Source: Micrococcaceae bacterium Sec5.7
GTDB lineage: Bacteria; Actinomycetota; Actinomycetes; Actinomycetales; Micrococcaceae
Assembly (NCBI GenBank): GCA_039636785.1
Contig: CP144169.1
Span: forward strand, 124,001-188,000
Reading direction: 5' to 3'
Length of the DNA: 64,000 nucleotides
The translations under genes were made by a program, and so were the position numbers. Below are positions 39,653 to 48,588 of this stretch, piece by piece (position 1 is the stretch's first letter; every line of letters begins with the position of its first letter). The notes under the pieces were generated by a model. That model did not search any database, was not told the DNA's origin, and saw only the letters and a program-made list of their open reading frames with translations.

Positions 39653-42600
39653 TCAGCAGCCGCCGGGCCTTGGTCCGTAGAGGTCCACGGTTGTGGACTT
39701 TACGTACCAGCCGGTCTTCCGCTCGGCAAGCCGGTACCACGGGGTGCCGTTGCCGTAGATGTCCTTGGTGCAGTCAATGTTGAGCTTGCCCCAGGACCGT
39801 TCCACCCAGCCTGAGCCGCAGGTCTTGGGCGGTCCGGGATTGTACTGATCACTCACTCCGGGTTTACCGGGACAGGTCCGGGTACTCGCAGCGTCCACCT
39901 GCATCTGCGATGCCGGAGGTGGCGGAGTCGGATCGTTTCCGGTCGTGGAAGAAGCACTGCCGGCGGAGCCATAGACCACCGTGAAAGCCCGGACCCGCAG
40001 TGTGTGCCCCTTGTCCCAGCCACCCCCGGAACGGTCATACCGGTTGGCCAAGCCAACGTTGATCCAGCCGCCGCCGTCGTAACTGACTTCGAAGCGCTGT
40101 ATCGCACGGCCATTGTTTGCCGGATTATTCCAGGTCCAATGCACTTCGCCATCACCCGACGCAGACTTTCCGCCGGCAACGTTTGGCGCGTTGGGCGGCC
40201 CGTAGGGATCCGCCGAGTCGATCGCCTTGGCATCGCCTGCGGTGTTGTTCTTTATGGACGTGGCGATGATATTGATCGTCACGTTGGTACCGTTCGGGAG
40301 CCCGCTGATATTACCTCCGCCTGCCGCGATACTCCCGGTCTGTCCGCTGGACGTGCGGTAGCTGTATCGGATCTCGTCGGACTGCGAACCGTTGCGCTGC
40401 GCCTGGGTGAGCTGGGTAAATGTCACGGCCAGCTGCCCGCTGCTGCCGGTCGCCTTCGCTGTTCCACTGTTGACAGAGCCCGGCTTTCCGGCCGCCCTGA
40501 TGGGTGCGGACGCTGCGCTGGTACCGCTGGTTCCTGCCTTATTGGTGGCAGAGACTGTGAAGCGGTAATCTGCCTCCGAGTTGGCCACCGTGACATTCTG
40601 TGATGTGCCGTACGGGATCTTCTGGGTGGCTACGACAGCTCCTGCACGCAGGGTGGTCAGCGTGTAGGGCGAAATGGTGTCGCCGTTATTGTTGGGAGGT
40701 GTCCAGCTGACCTTGAGCTGGCTCTGGGGCCCCACGGACCCGGCGCCCGCGACCGAAGGGGCTGCCGGCGTAACCGGCACAGCGGCGGGAACTTCCGCAG
40801 CAGAGTAGGGACTCCATTCGGACGGATCCTTGGCATCGTTGCGGGCCAGCACCCGCATCTTGTAGGCCACGCCGTTCCTGAGGCCCTTCCACACGTAACT
40901 CACCGACGTCAGCTTTTGGACCTGGGCATTCTGGCCGGCCGGAGCCGGCGAGATCTCAAGATCATAGGACTTGGCCGGGGAACCCTTGCTGGCCGGAGCC
41001 ACCCAGGTTACGGCCAGCTGCTTGTCGCCGAACTTCAGTTCCGGGGGCAGCGGAGTGTCCGGCTTTACGTCCGGGCGGACCTCGGCAGAGGCGGGTGAAC
41101 GCTCGGATTCGCCAAATTCGTTGGTCGCCGTGACCTGGAACTGGTACTTGGCGTTGTTGGTCAGGCCGTTCAGGGTGCAGGCGTTGGCCGGACAGTCCTG
41201 CCTATAGCCCTCGCCATACACCGTGTACTTGGTGATGGCTGATCCTCGGTCGGCGGGTGCTGACCAATTGAGGAGCGCAGTGCGGTCCCCCACGCTCTGC
41301 GCTTGCGGCGCGTTGGGCGCCAGGGGCTTGTCCCTGACGGTCAGGCGGATGCGGGCGGTGGCGTACCGCGAAGGGTCGTCGGTTTTGTCCGCCACCGTGT
41401 AGGAAAAAATCATGGTGCCGGTAAAGCCTGCGGCGGGTGTAACGGTGACTGAATCGCCGCTCGCTGCGGCGCTGCCCTGCCCGGTTTCCGCAGACGTGGC
41501 AATGATTTTCAGTGCCGATTCAGGGAATGGATTCGAATCGTTGGCCAGGACCTTGACGGTGACCGGCTTGCCTGCCGCCGCGTTGGGTTCGAGGTCGTCG
41601 TTCGCTACCGGTTTTGGCCGGTTGGACGCTGTGACGGCCAACTGGAATGTTGCAGTAGCCTCGAGCCCGCGGGGGTCCTTGGCCTTGACCTGGATGGCGC
41701 CGGCGGTACCGGCGGCGCTGCTGTCATTGGCAGAGACCTTCAGGGACCTGCCTTCGATGGTGGCGTTGAAACCGGTCGGGTTCCCGCCGACGATCTCGTA
41801 TTTCATGTTCCCGACGTCGTCACGGTCAGGATCGGCCGTGAGTTTGCCGAGCTCGGCACTGGCGGAGTCCCCCTTGGGCACGTCCACCGTGCCGCCGAGC
41901 AGCGTTGGCGGGTTATTGCGGTTCGGATCAGGCAGCACCATGGTGCGGATGCTCAATGTGGACTTCAGCCCGGCGGGATCATCCGGACCGGAACCGTCGG
42001 TCACCTCGAAGCTGATCGAACCCGGGCCAACGTAATGCACGCCGGCCGTATACTTGACCGCGGTTCCGTTGCCGGCAACAGAATCGCCGCCGTCATCACC
42101 GATCAACTTGACGCGGTCGGTCTGTGTCAGGCGCGGCTTGCGACCTTCACGGACCTTCACCCACTCATTCAGGTCCGCCATGACTGAGTGTCCGGCAATG
42201 ACCTCAAGGACCTCGTCTTTGGCCAGCGCGGGAACCTGCTGGCCGGCCCCCGGCACCCAGATGACGGCGGTGGACTTTTGCCCGTCGACGTCTTCCACGG
42301 TGTACGGGATCAGCTGGGGCTTCTCAGTCAGCTCGACAATCATGTTTCCATCGGTACCCGGCCGCGCCGTTTCGGCTTCGCTGGTGACTTTGAGGTTCTC
42401 CCCCACGCCGTCGCGATCTTCATCGTTCTTCAATACGGGAACATCAACCGCAGTCTTGCCGAGCGTCTGGGCGGACGTCACCCTGTCATCGCGGGCGGTC
42501 GGGGCCTGCAGCGGAACGTTGCTGTCCACCAGCACCTTGATGGCGGCCTGCGCGGACGCGTCCCGGTCATCGGCGATGGTGTAACGGACGTTTACTGTGC

Positions 42601-45600
42601 CCTCAGCCCCGGGCGCGAGTAGGATGATGCGTCCGCTCTGCTTACTGACGGTGGCCTTAAGCGCGGCATCGGCTTCGATGCCGTCGGCAAGGATACGGAT
42701 CAGGTCGCCGTCGGGGTCGGTGTCGTTGCCCGTCGCATCCACGGCAATCTGGCGTCCCGGGCGGACGTTCACCTCGTCATCCACCGGTGTGGGCTTTTGG
42801 TTGGCCTCATTCCTGGGCGCGATGCCCACAGTGACGCTACCGGTGTTCACGGCACCCTGGCGGTCCACCACCTTATACCGGAACATATCCGTCCCGGCGC
42901 CGTCGCCGGCGGCGGTGAAATCAATGAAGTTACTTCCGACCGTCGCGGTGCCCATATTGGGCGTACCGTCGATTCCCGTCAGCTGGACCGAGTCGCCGTC
43001 GGGATCAATTCCGTCCAGCGGAACGGGGATGCGCACGGATCCGGCGGCAACCACACGTGCCGTCACGTTCCGGGGCTGGGGACGTGAGTTCTCGGCGCCT
43101 TCGAGCGGCAGGATGTGAATGGTGACGGCTGCGGCGCTCTTCTGGCCCTGCGGATCCACGGCGTTGTAGATGGCGCGGACAGTTTTCGGCTGGGGCCCGG
43201 CCATAAAACGGACGGTGTTCTCCGACACGAAGCTCCTGCCGTCCTCTGCGGGCACTGCCTGCGGCAGGACGGGGTCCACAGTTAGCTTTTCGCCCTGCGG
43301 ATGAGTGTCATTCTCCAATACCGGAATAGTCACCACATCGTTGACGCGGACGTTTACTTCGTCCGGTTTCGGCTGTGGTGCTTCGACGACAGCGGGAGCC
43401 GGGACCGGGACAACGGAGACGCTCCCGGTGGCAGACTTCTTGCCGTTGGACATGCTGTAGTGGAAGAGGAACGGATCTTTGGTCCCTACAACATCGGTGA
43501 TGCGCAGGACGCTGTGGTCAATGATGCTGACCGAAGCGGTGGAGTTCTCAGGCAGTTTGACCGACTGGAGCACCAGTACTCCTCCCGAAGGATCGGAGTC
43601 GTTGGCAAGCGGATCCAGCAGCACGCTGCCGCCCACCGGCATCAGGGCAACATCATGGACAGCCACGGGATTTCCGGTGTCCTTTCCGGATTCAACATCT
43701 ACGCGGATCAGGCCCTGGCTGCTTTGCGGGCCATTGCTCGCAATATAACTCAGGTAGACAGGCCCTGCGGTGGAACTGCGGAAATTGAACGCTCCGCCGT
43801 CCGACACCGGGCCAAGCTCTGCCGGCCCGTTGGCCTCCACCTGGGCCAGACGCAGCGCGCCGCCGTTGGGATCGACGTCGTTCGTCAAGGGGGCGATCAC
43901 CAGATCCTGCCCGACGACGGCGGTGACGTGATCGGCGTTGACCACCGGCGCCAGCGCACCCGGCGGCTGGACGTTCACCACCACCTTTCCGGTGACGGTT
44001 GCCCGCCCGTCCCAGATGGTCACTGTGACCTCCTTCTTGCCGGCCGTTGCCCCGGAGTCCTGGAAAGTCAGCAAGCCGTCGCGGCGGACCTTTACATGGT
44101 CCTGATCGTTGTCGGCTTTGGCATCCATCAGCACGAGGTCATCGCCGTCGGGGTCGCTCCAGTCCGTGAGAATGTTCAGGCTGACTGTTCTTCCCTGCTC
44201 CACCAGCATGGTGGTGGAGTCACCGCGTTTGAAGGCCGGCGGCTTGTTCTCGTCCGGGCCAACAACATTCAGGGTGATTTTTCCGGTGGCAGAGAGCCCG
44301 CGCCCGTCCGCGGCGTTGTAGTCAAAGGTTTCGCTGCCGGACCGTGCATCTGACGGGACCGTGATCTGGAAGGCTGTTCCGCCGTAGATGTTCTCAAGGC
44401 TGCCGGATTCGGGGCCCCGGTTGCCGACGGAGGCCGTGAGGACGTCGCCGTCAGGATCGGAGTCATTGTCCAGCACGCTCAGGACGGTGGCCCGGCCAGG
44501 GCGGACGCCAATGGTGTCCGGTTTGGTTTCCGGCGGCCGGTTGGGTTTGGTGCGGTCCGGCAGGACGTTGACGGTGTTGTTGTCCGCTGAATCCTCGTCC
44601 TGCTCATCGGATTCGTTCTTGGGCGGGATGACGTCGTCCCAGTTGTTGACGAGCTGCATGTTCTGGTTCACCAGCCACACATTGCCCGAATTCACATCAT
44701 TGAGAACCACCAGATCCCGGTTAACCCGGAACACATAACTCGGCGCCGCACTGGCCTTGGGCACAGCAACATTCTTATCCTCAGCATCATTGACACAATC
44801 CCGGACATACCTGTTCGCCCCCGACCACGCCGCATGAATACACCCACCCAGCTGCACCGGCGCCGCCGGAACACCCTCACCACCAAACACCACAGTCTTC
44901 GCCGGCGAACCATCCAACGGCTGCTTCAACAAAGCCTTCTGAGTGGCAATGGCCACCACATCAGAAGCCGGGCTGCTCTGCTGCAACTTCGCATCACGCG
45001 CGTTGTCCAGCTGCAGGCGCCGCCCGCCAGGCAAAAACAACCCCCCACCCGCAGCATCCAGAACCACCGGCTCATCCCCCACCACAGCAAGCTGCAGATC
45101 ACCGGCACCCTTAAGCCCATCCCACGTCTCCGACTCCGAGGACACCGCCCCACCATCGGCATCCACCGCCGTAACAGTCACCTGCCCGGTCTCCGGATCA
45201 GCAGAAAAGATCCGGTCATCAGCACCCACCGCCGACACCAGACCCCGGGACCCCACAAAAACCGGCTCACTGGCTTCCTCATCAAAACCATTCACCGTGG
45301 ACGGCGACAACGCCCACACCTTGCCCTGCCCCGGATCCGTCACCGACAAGACCTTCGAGCCGAAACTCACCTCCGCCGAACCCGGCAGCTGCTTCTCCCC
45401 GCCCAACCGCATATTCGGCGCAGACACCTGATTCAACGTCGAACCAACCTCATCATCAACAAACACATCCCCCGCACTCTGAAGAACGTCAAAAGCCGAA
45501 CCCGCCGGAGTCACCGCACCATCAAGAACACGCGACGGATAATTCAACCGGCCCACAGCATTCCTGGACTTACTCACAACCCACACACCACCGTCGTTCA

Positions 45601-45754
45601 ACTCCACCTCAGTGGTCTTAAACCCCGGATAAATGACTGCGGCGGCGGCCAGAACCGTACAGGCTGCGAGGAGCGCAGTGCCGCCGAGCCAGCGCGGGCG
45701 GCGGGCCCGTCGGACGTCCAGGCCCTTGGAACGCGCGGTGCCAGGAATTCTCAT
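39653..45754 (-). CDS. Giant surface protein: propeller-like head, tandem Ig/cadherin-like and FN3 repeats
   Basis: 2033 residues. A short basic cytoplasmic tail and one N-terminal helix (about 24-44) anchor it. Residues about 50-385 look like a beta-propeller (repeated D-G-V-W-V, G-K-V-W-A). Residues about 425-1510 hold some ten tandem repeats with DNDSDPDGD-type calcium-site motifs (cadherin/tandem-95 style). Residues about 1515-1900 hold FN3 domains (APQAQSVGDRTALLNWSAP and others). The C-terminus (about 1905-2033) is Cys-containing with an SH3b-like end (YGNGTPWYRLAERKTGWYV). It resembles the FN3 protein of bifidobacterial kinase clusters. Codon use in the propeller segment differs sharply from the rest. 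Likely an adhesive or wall-spanning sensor. Confidence 0.88.
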   Translation of the reverse strand: MRIPGTARSKGLDVRRARRPRWLGGTALLAACTVLAAAAVIYPGFKTTEVELNDGGVWVVSKSRNAVGRLNYPSRVLDGAVTPAGSAFDVLQSAGDVFVDDEVGSTLNQVSAPNMRLGGEKQLPGSAEVSFGSKVLSVTDPGQGKVWALSPSTVNGFDEEASEPVFVGSRGLVSAVGADDRIFSADPETGQVTVTAVDADGGAVSSESETWDGLKGAGDLQLAVVGDEPVVLDAAGGGLFLPGGRRLQLDNARDAKLQQSSPASDVVAIATQKALLKQPLDGSPAKTVVFGGEGVPAAPVQLGGCIHAAWSGANRYVRDCVNDAEDKNVAVPKASAAPSYVFRVNRDLVVLNDVNSGNVWLVNQNMQLVNNWDDVIPPKNESDEQDEDSADNNTVNVLPDRTKPNRPPETKPDTIGVRPGRATVLSVLDNDSDPDGDVLTASVGNRGPESGSLENIYGGTAFQITVPSDARSGSETFDYNAADGRGLSATGKITLNVVGPDENKPPAFKRGDSTTMLVEQGRTVSLNILTDWSDPDGDDLVLMDAKADNDQDHVKVRRDGLLTFQDSGATAGKKEVTVTIWDGRATVTGKVVVNVQPPGALAPVVNADHVTAVVGQDLVIAPLTNDVDPNGGALRLAQVEANGPAELGPVSDGGAFNFRSSTAGPVYLSYIASNGPQSSQGLIRVDVESGKDTGNPVAVHDVALMPVGGSVLLDPLANDSDPSGGVLVLQSVKLPENSTASVSIIDHSVLRITDVVGTKDPFLFHYSMSNGKKSATGSVSVVPVPAPAVVEAPQPKPDEVNVRVNDVVTIPVLENDTHPQGEKLTVDPVLPQAVPAEDGRSFVSENTVRFMAGPQPKTVRAIYNAVDPQGQKSAAAVTIHILPLEGAENSRPQPRNVTARVVAAGSVRIPVPLDGIDPDGDSVQLTGIDGTPNMGTATVGSNFIDFTAAGDGAGTDMFRYKVVDRQGAVNTGSVTVGIAPRNEANQKPTPVDDEVNVRPGRQIAVDATGNDTDPDGDLIRILADGIEADAALKATVSKQSGRIILLAPGAEGTVNVRYTIADDRDASAQAAIKVLVDSNVPLQAPTARDDRVTSAQTLGKTAVDVPVLKNDEDRDGVGENLKVTSEAETARPGTDGNMIVELTEKPQLIPYTVEDVDGQKSTAVIWVPGAGQQVPALAKDEVLEVIAGHSVMADLNEWVKVREGRKPRLTQTDRVKLIGDDGGDSVAGNGTAVKYTAGVHYVGPGSISFEVTDGSGPDDPAGLKSTLSIRTMVLPDPNRNNPPTLLGGTVDVPKGDSASAELGKLTADPDRDDVGNMKYEIVGGNPTGFNATIEGRSLKVSANDSSAAGTAGAIQVKAKDPRGLEATATFQLAVTASNRPKPVANDDLEPNAAAGKPVTVKVLANDSNPFPESALKIIATSAETGQGSAAASGDSVTVTPAAGFTGTMIFSYTVADKTDDPSRYATARIRLTVRDKPLAPNAPQAQSVGDRTALLNWSAPADRGSAITKYTVYGEGYRQDCPANACTLNGLTNNAKYQFQVTATNEFGESERSPASAEVRPDVKPDTPLPPELKFGDKQLAVTWVAPASKGSPAKSYDLEISPAPAGQNAQVQKLTSVSYVWKGLRNGVAYKMRVLARNDAKDPSEWSPYSAAEVPAAVPVTPAAPSVAGAGSVGPQSQLKVSWTPPNNNGDTISPYTLTTLRAGAVVATQKIPYGTSQNVTVANSEADYRFTVSATNKAGTSGTSAASAPIRAAGKPGSVNSGTAKATGSSGQLAVTFTQLTQAQRNGSQSDEIRYSYRTSSGQTGSIAAGGGNISGLPNGTNVTINIIATSIKNNTAGDAKAIDSADPYGPPNAPNVAGGKSASGDGEVHWTWNNPANNGRAIQRFEVSYDGGGWINVGLANRYDRSGGGWDKGHTLRVRAFTVVYGSAGSASSTTGNDPTPPPPASQMQVDAASTRTCPGKPGVSDQYNPGPPKTCGSGWVERSWGKLNIDCTKDIYGNGTPWYRLAERKTGWYVKSTTVDLYGPRPGGC

Positions 45755-45896
45755 TGCCAGTGTTCCCCCAAATAGGACTCGCCGGGCGCGGCCGGACGCT
45801 GGCCGGATGCCGCCAGATACGTCTGACTATATCGTGTTTGACCATCAACTGGAGAAACCAGCCGGACTCGCCCGCATCCGCAGGATCCGACGGAAA
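45755..45896. other. 142-nt gap upstream of the giant gene
   Basis: Gap between the cyclase stop and the giant-gene ATG. No hairpin or strong dyad is evident. It is the first sizeable gap after the birA-PH-cyclase run and so the likeliest place for a promoter driving the giant gene. I cannot point to a convincing -10/-35 pair. Confidence 0.3.
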
Positions 45897-47009
45897 TCAG
45901 TCCAGGATCAGGCCCCGGCCGCTTCCCCGGGCGAGCACCACAGGATGGATTTCGCCGAAGCCGCGGACATTCTCAGGCTCTTGCGGAATGAGCACAAAAC
46001 GCTCGTCCTGGTTGAGTGCTGCCGCGGTCATTGAATCCACGAGCACGCTTCCCGGATCAGCCAGCGTTGTCAGCCGTGCGGCGAGATTCACAGTGGGGCC
46101 GTAAATGTCGCCCAGCCGGGACAGGATCCTGCCCCACACCATGGCCACACGGGCCTCCGGCAGGATTTCATCCTCGGTAAATGCCTGCGCAAGGGCGAGC
46201 GAGATCTCCGCGCCGGCCGCCGGGGTTTCGGCGATGTAGAGGACTTCGTCGCCCACGGTCTTCACGAGGCGTCCGCCGCCTACGGAAATGATCTCGGCAC
46301 ACTTATTCTCGAAGCGCTGGACCAGCCTGGCCAGGGTCTTTTCATTCATCCGTCTGGACAGACTGGTATAGGAGACGAGGTCGGCGAAGCCCACGGCCCG
46401 CGCCAGGGGCAGCGGGGCATCGTCTTCGTCCCCTTCACGTCCCTCTTCGCTGGCCTGCAGACCTGCTTCTGCCCGGAGGGCAAGCCGCTGGACACCGGCG
46501 TTCAGCTGCCGGCGCCACGAATAGACCAGCATTTCCTCAAGCGCGTCCACCAGCGCGGGGAGGTCGTTCACCAGCCGTTTGCGGGCCACTGCATCGGTGA
46601 CACCCTGCTCATGGACCATGTCCTCAACCAGCGCCTCGATCTGCCAGACCACCATGCGGTCCGTCATCTGACCGATGGAGCGGGTCACGGAAATGGCCGC
46701 CTCTTCGGTGAGCTTTCCGGAACGCACCAGGTCAACCACCGTAGACAGCGCGGCCTGGTCCCGCTCGGTGAAGGCGACGTCTTCGTCGCCGAGGTTCGGA
46801 AAGCCAAGGGCGCGCCAGAGTTTGCGGGCGGACAGGAGTGACAGGCCGGCCCCGGCCGCCACCTCACGGCGGCGGAGCTTGCGTTCACCGCCCAGAAGAC
46901 GGGTTTCGAGGGCTTTGGCGGCCATCCTTTCCGAGGAGAGGGTGCCGGTGGGAGGGGAGACGGCACCAGTCACGCCGGCAGGCTCCTGGTCCGGTTGCTC
47001 AGCGTTCAT
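45897..47009 (-). CDS. Class III adenylate cyclase, Rv1264-like
   Basis: About 370 residues, cytosolic. The N-terminal regulatory half (about 30-190), with a MerR-like segment KLRRREVAAGAGLSLLSARKL, resembles the autoinhibitory pH-sensing domain of mycobacterial Rv1264. The C-terminal catalytic domain has FADLVSYTSLSRRM (first metal Asp), the KTVGDEV motif with the purine-specifying Lys and second metal Asp, and DIYGPTVNLAARL. It should make cAMP, and a CRP-like site occurs at 51626-51641. I prefer the ATG at 47009 (AAGG upstream) to the GTG at 47018. It overlaps the PH-domain gene. Confidence 0.85.
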   Translation of the reverse strand: MNAEQPDQEPAGVTGAVSPPTGTLSSERMAAKALETRLLGGERKLRRREVAAGAGLSLLSARKLWRALGFPNLGDEDVAFTERDQAALSTVVDLVRSGKLTEEAAISVTRSIGQMTDRMVVWQIEALVEDMVHEQGVTDAVARKRLVNDLPALVDALEEMLVYSWRRQLNAGVQRLALRAEAGLQASEEGREGDEDDAPLPLARAVGFADLVSYTSLSRRMNEKTLARLVQRFENKCAEIISVGGGRLVKTVGDEVLYIAETPAAGAEISLALAQAFTEDEILPEARVAMVWGRILSRLGDIYGPTVNLAARLTTLADPGSVLVDSMTAAALNQDERFVLIPQEPENVRGFGEIHPVVLARGSGRGLILD

Positions 47010-47586
47010 CTCTTCCACCTTCTCTCAAGTCCCATGGCAGCGCTTCCGATATTTCGTCGGCGTCAAAAACCTCACCATCCGGGAGATCATCGATTGCGTC
47101 AAGTAAGTAGTTACGGAACGTGGCGACCTCCGGAACGTCAGGCACCACGGTGCTGCCCTGATGCCAGGCTTCCAAGGATATATTCCCAGAACGCAATATG
47201 CGTTGAAGCAGCGACTGGCTGACCACCACGTTACGCAACGATGCCAGCGATACCTGCTGGTCCCTGCGCCGCAGCACGCCGTAGCGGGCAACAATCCTCC
47301 GGCTGGTCAGTATGTAGCGGGTGCCATGCCATTTGAGCAGCCGAGGCAGGCAATATCCACACAGTACCCATGCGGCAGCCAAGACGCACGCCGCGACCAG
47401 CCAGAATGTCCATTCCCCGGTAACCACCGGGAGCAGCCGAGCAGGCTCTCCCCGGATGATCCAGGCAATGGCGAACGCGGCAAACGCAGGGGCCAGGATA
47501 AATGCCGCCGCCGGGAGTATCAGCTTCCTGGGCTGCGGCCGGGTGACGACAATGACCTGCTCCCCCGGCAGGAGGTCTTTACGCAT
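46999..47586 (-). CDS. Bacterial PH (bPH2)-domain membrane protein
   Basis: 195 residues. Two membrane helices (about 22-46 and 60-82) precede a YdbS/bPH2-type domain: YILTSRRIVARYGVLRRRDQQVSLASLRNVVVSQSLLQRILRSGNI. The acidic C-terminus overlaps the cyclase start, and the N-terminus overlaps the birA stop by 8 nt. Such proteins sit at the membrane with unknown roles. The order birA, PH protein, adenylate cyclase suggests a conserved translationally coupled unit. Confidence 0.88.
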   Translation of the reverse strand: MRKDLLPGEQVIVVTRPQPRKLILPAAAFILAPAFAAFAIAWIIRGEPARLLPVVTGEWTFWLVAACVLAAAWVLCGYCLPRLLKWHGTRYILTSRRIVARYGVLRRRDQQVSLASLRNVVVSQSLLQRILRSGNISLEAWHQGSTVVPDVPEVATFRNYLLDAIDDLPDGEVFDADEISEALPWDLREGGRDER

Positions 47587-48505
47587 AGCCGCTTTCGTTG
47601 CCCTTGCCTGGGGGCGTCCAGGGCCTCAAATGAACAACGTCACCTGCAGTCACTACGTGTTCCCGCGACGCGGAGTCAACCACCAGGAGCGAGCCGTACT
47701 CATCGAGCCGGGAAGCATGCCCGATGATCTCGTGATCCCCGGGCAGCTGGGCGCGCACCTGCTTGCCCAGCGTCACCATAACGGCTTCTACCCTCTTGTG
47801 GAGTGAGGGTCCGCCTGCCATTCCGGCTGTGGGATCGCCGTCGGCGTTGCAAAAACTCCGGTACAGCGCGGCAAAACGGGAGAGATAGCTCTTGAGCAGA
47901 AGCGTTCGGTCAACGGTGGCCGGTTCTTCCAGCTGGACTGACGTAGCGGTTGGAACGGGCAGCTCTGCGGAGGTCACTGTGACGTTGAGCCCGGTGCCTA
48001 ACACCACGGGCGGCACTGATCCGTCCCCCATCGGCCCCAGCTGGGCGAGGATTCCGGCGATTTTCCTGCCACGGACCAGGACATCGTTGGGCCACTTGAT
48101 GTCGGCGGGGATTCCTGCCGTCTCCAGGAGGGTCTCGCGGAGGGCCAGCGCTGCCAGCAACGACAGCCACGAATAGGTCTGAGTGGGGAGGGGCCGGCCC
48201 TCGGCGTTAACCGGCCGGAGCACGATCGAGACAGACACCGAGCTCCGGGCAGGGGCTTCCCACTGCCGGTCCAGCCGGCCGCGCGCAGCAGTCTGGTGCT
48301 CGGCCGTCAGGACTGCCAGGTCACGCCAGGCAGCGGGTTCCACAGTGACTGCCCGCAACAGATCGGCGTTTGTGGAACCGGTGGATTCCACCACGGTGAG
48401 CCGTGAAATACCGTTCGCGGACAGGAACTCCTGGCCGGCGAGCGCTTCGCGGTCGAGGGGTTCGCGGTCCGGTGCTTCATTCGCGGGTGTTTGTGCGGCA
48501 TCCAT
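47579..48505 (-). CDS. birA: Biotin--[acetyl-CoA-carboxylase] ligase
   Basis: 308 residues, cytosolic. The catalytic core shows ESTGSTNADLLRA, AARGRLDRQW (biotinyl-AMP loop), WPNDVLVRGRKIAGIL and a C-terminal SH3-like domain. There is no N-terminal HTH, so it is a group I ligase that does not repress biotin genes. It should biotinylate the BCCP lysine (K568) of the carboxylase alpha subunit encoded at 57731-59563. ATG at 48505. Confidence 0.92.
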   Translation of the reverse strand: MDAAQTPANEAPDREPLDREALAGQEFLSANGISRLTVVESTGSTNADLLRAVTVEPAAWRDLAVLTAEHQTAARGRLDRQWEAPARSSVSVSIVLRPVNAEGRPLPTQTYSWLSLLAALALRETLLETAGIPADIKWPNDVLVRGRKIAGILAQLGPMGDGSVPPVVLGTGLNVTVTSAELPVPTATSVQLEEPATVDRTLLLKSYLSRFAALYRSFCNADGDPTAGMAGGPSLHKRVEAVMVTLGKQVRAQLPGDHEIIGHASRLDEYGSLLVVDSASREHVVTAGDVVHLRPWTPPGKGNESGYA

Positions 48506-48588
48506 AGTTGAATCCTATCGAGTTGCCCTCCCCATGGCCGCCGCTGAATCCTGCCCCCGCGGAATCCTGCGCCGGGCGGATCCCGTGG

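Noticed and set aside
39653-45754. DNA-level tandem repeats in the giant gene
   Set aside because: The Ig-like and FN3 modules repeat at protein level only; nucleotide copies are too diverged to call a repeat or to suspect assembly collapse.
44834-45775. A 313-codon plus-strand frame rich in His, Arg and Thr
   Set aside because: It is a shadow of the giant gene, opened by the unusual T/G-ending codon block on the other strand. No ribosome-binding site or recognisable domain.
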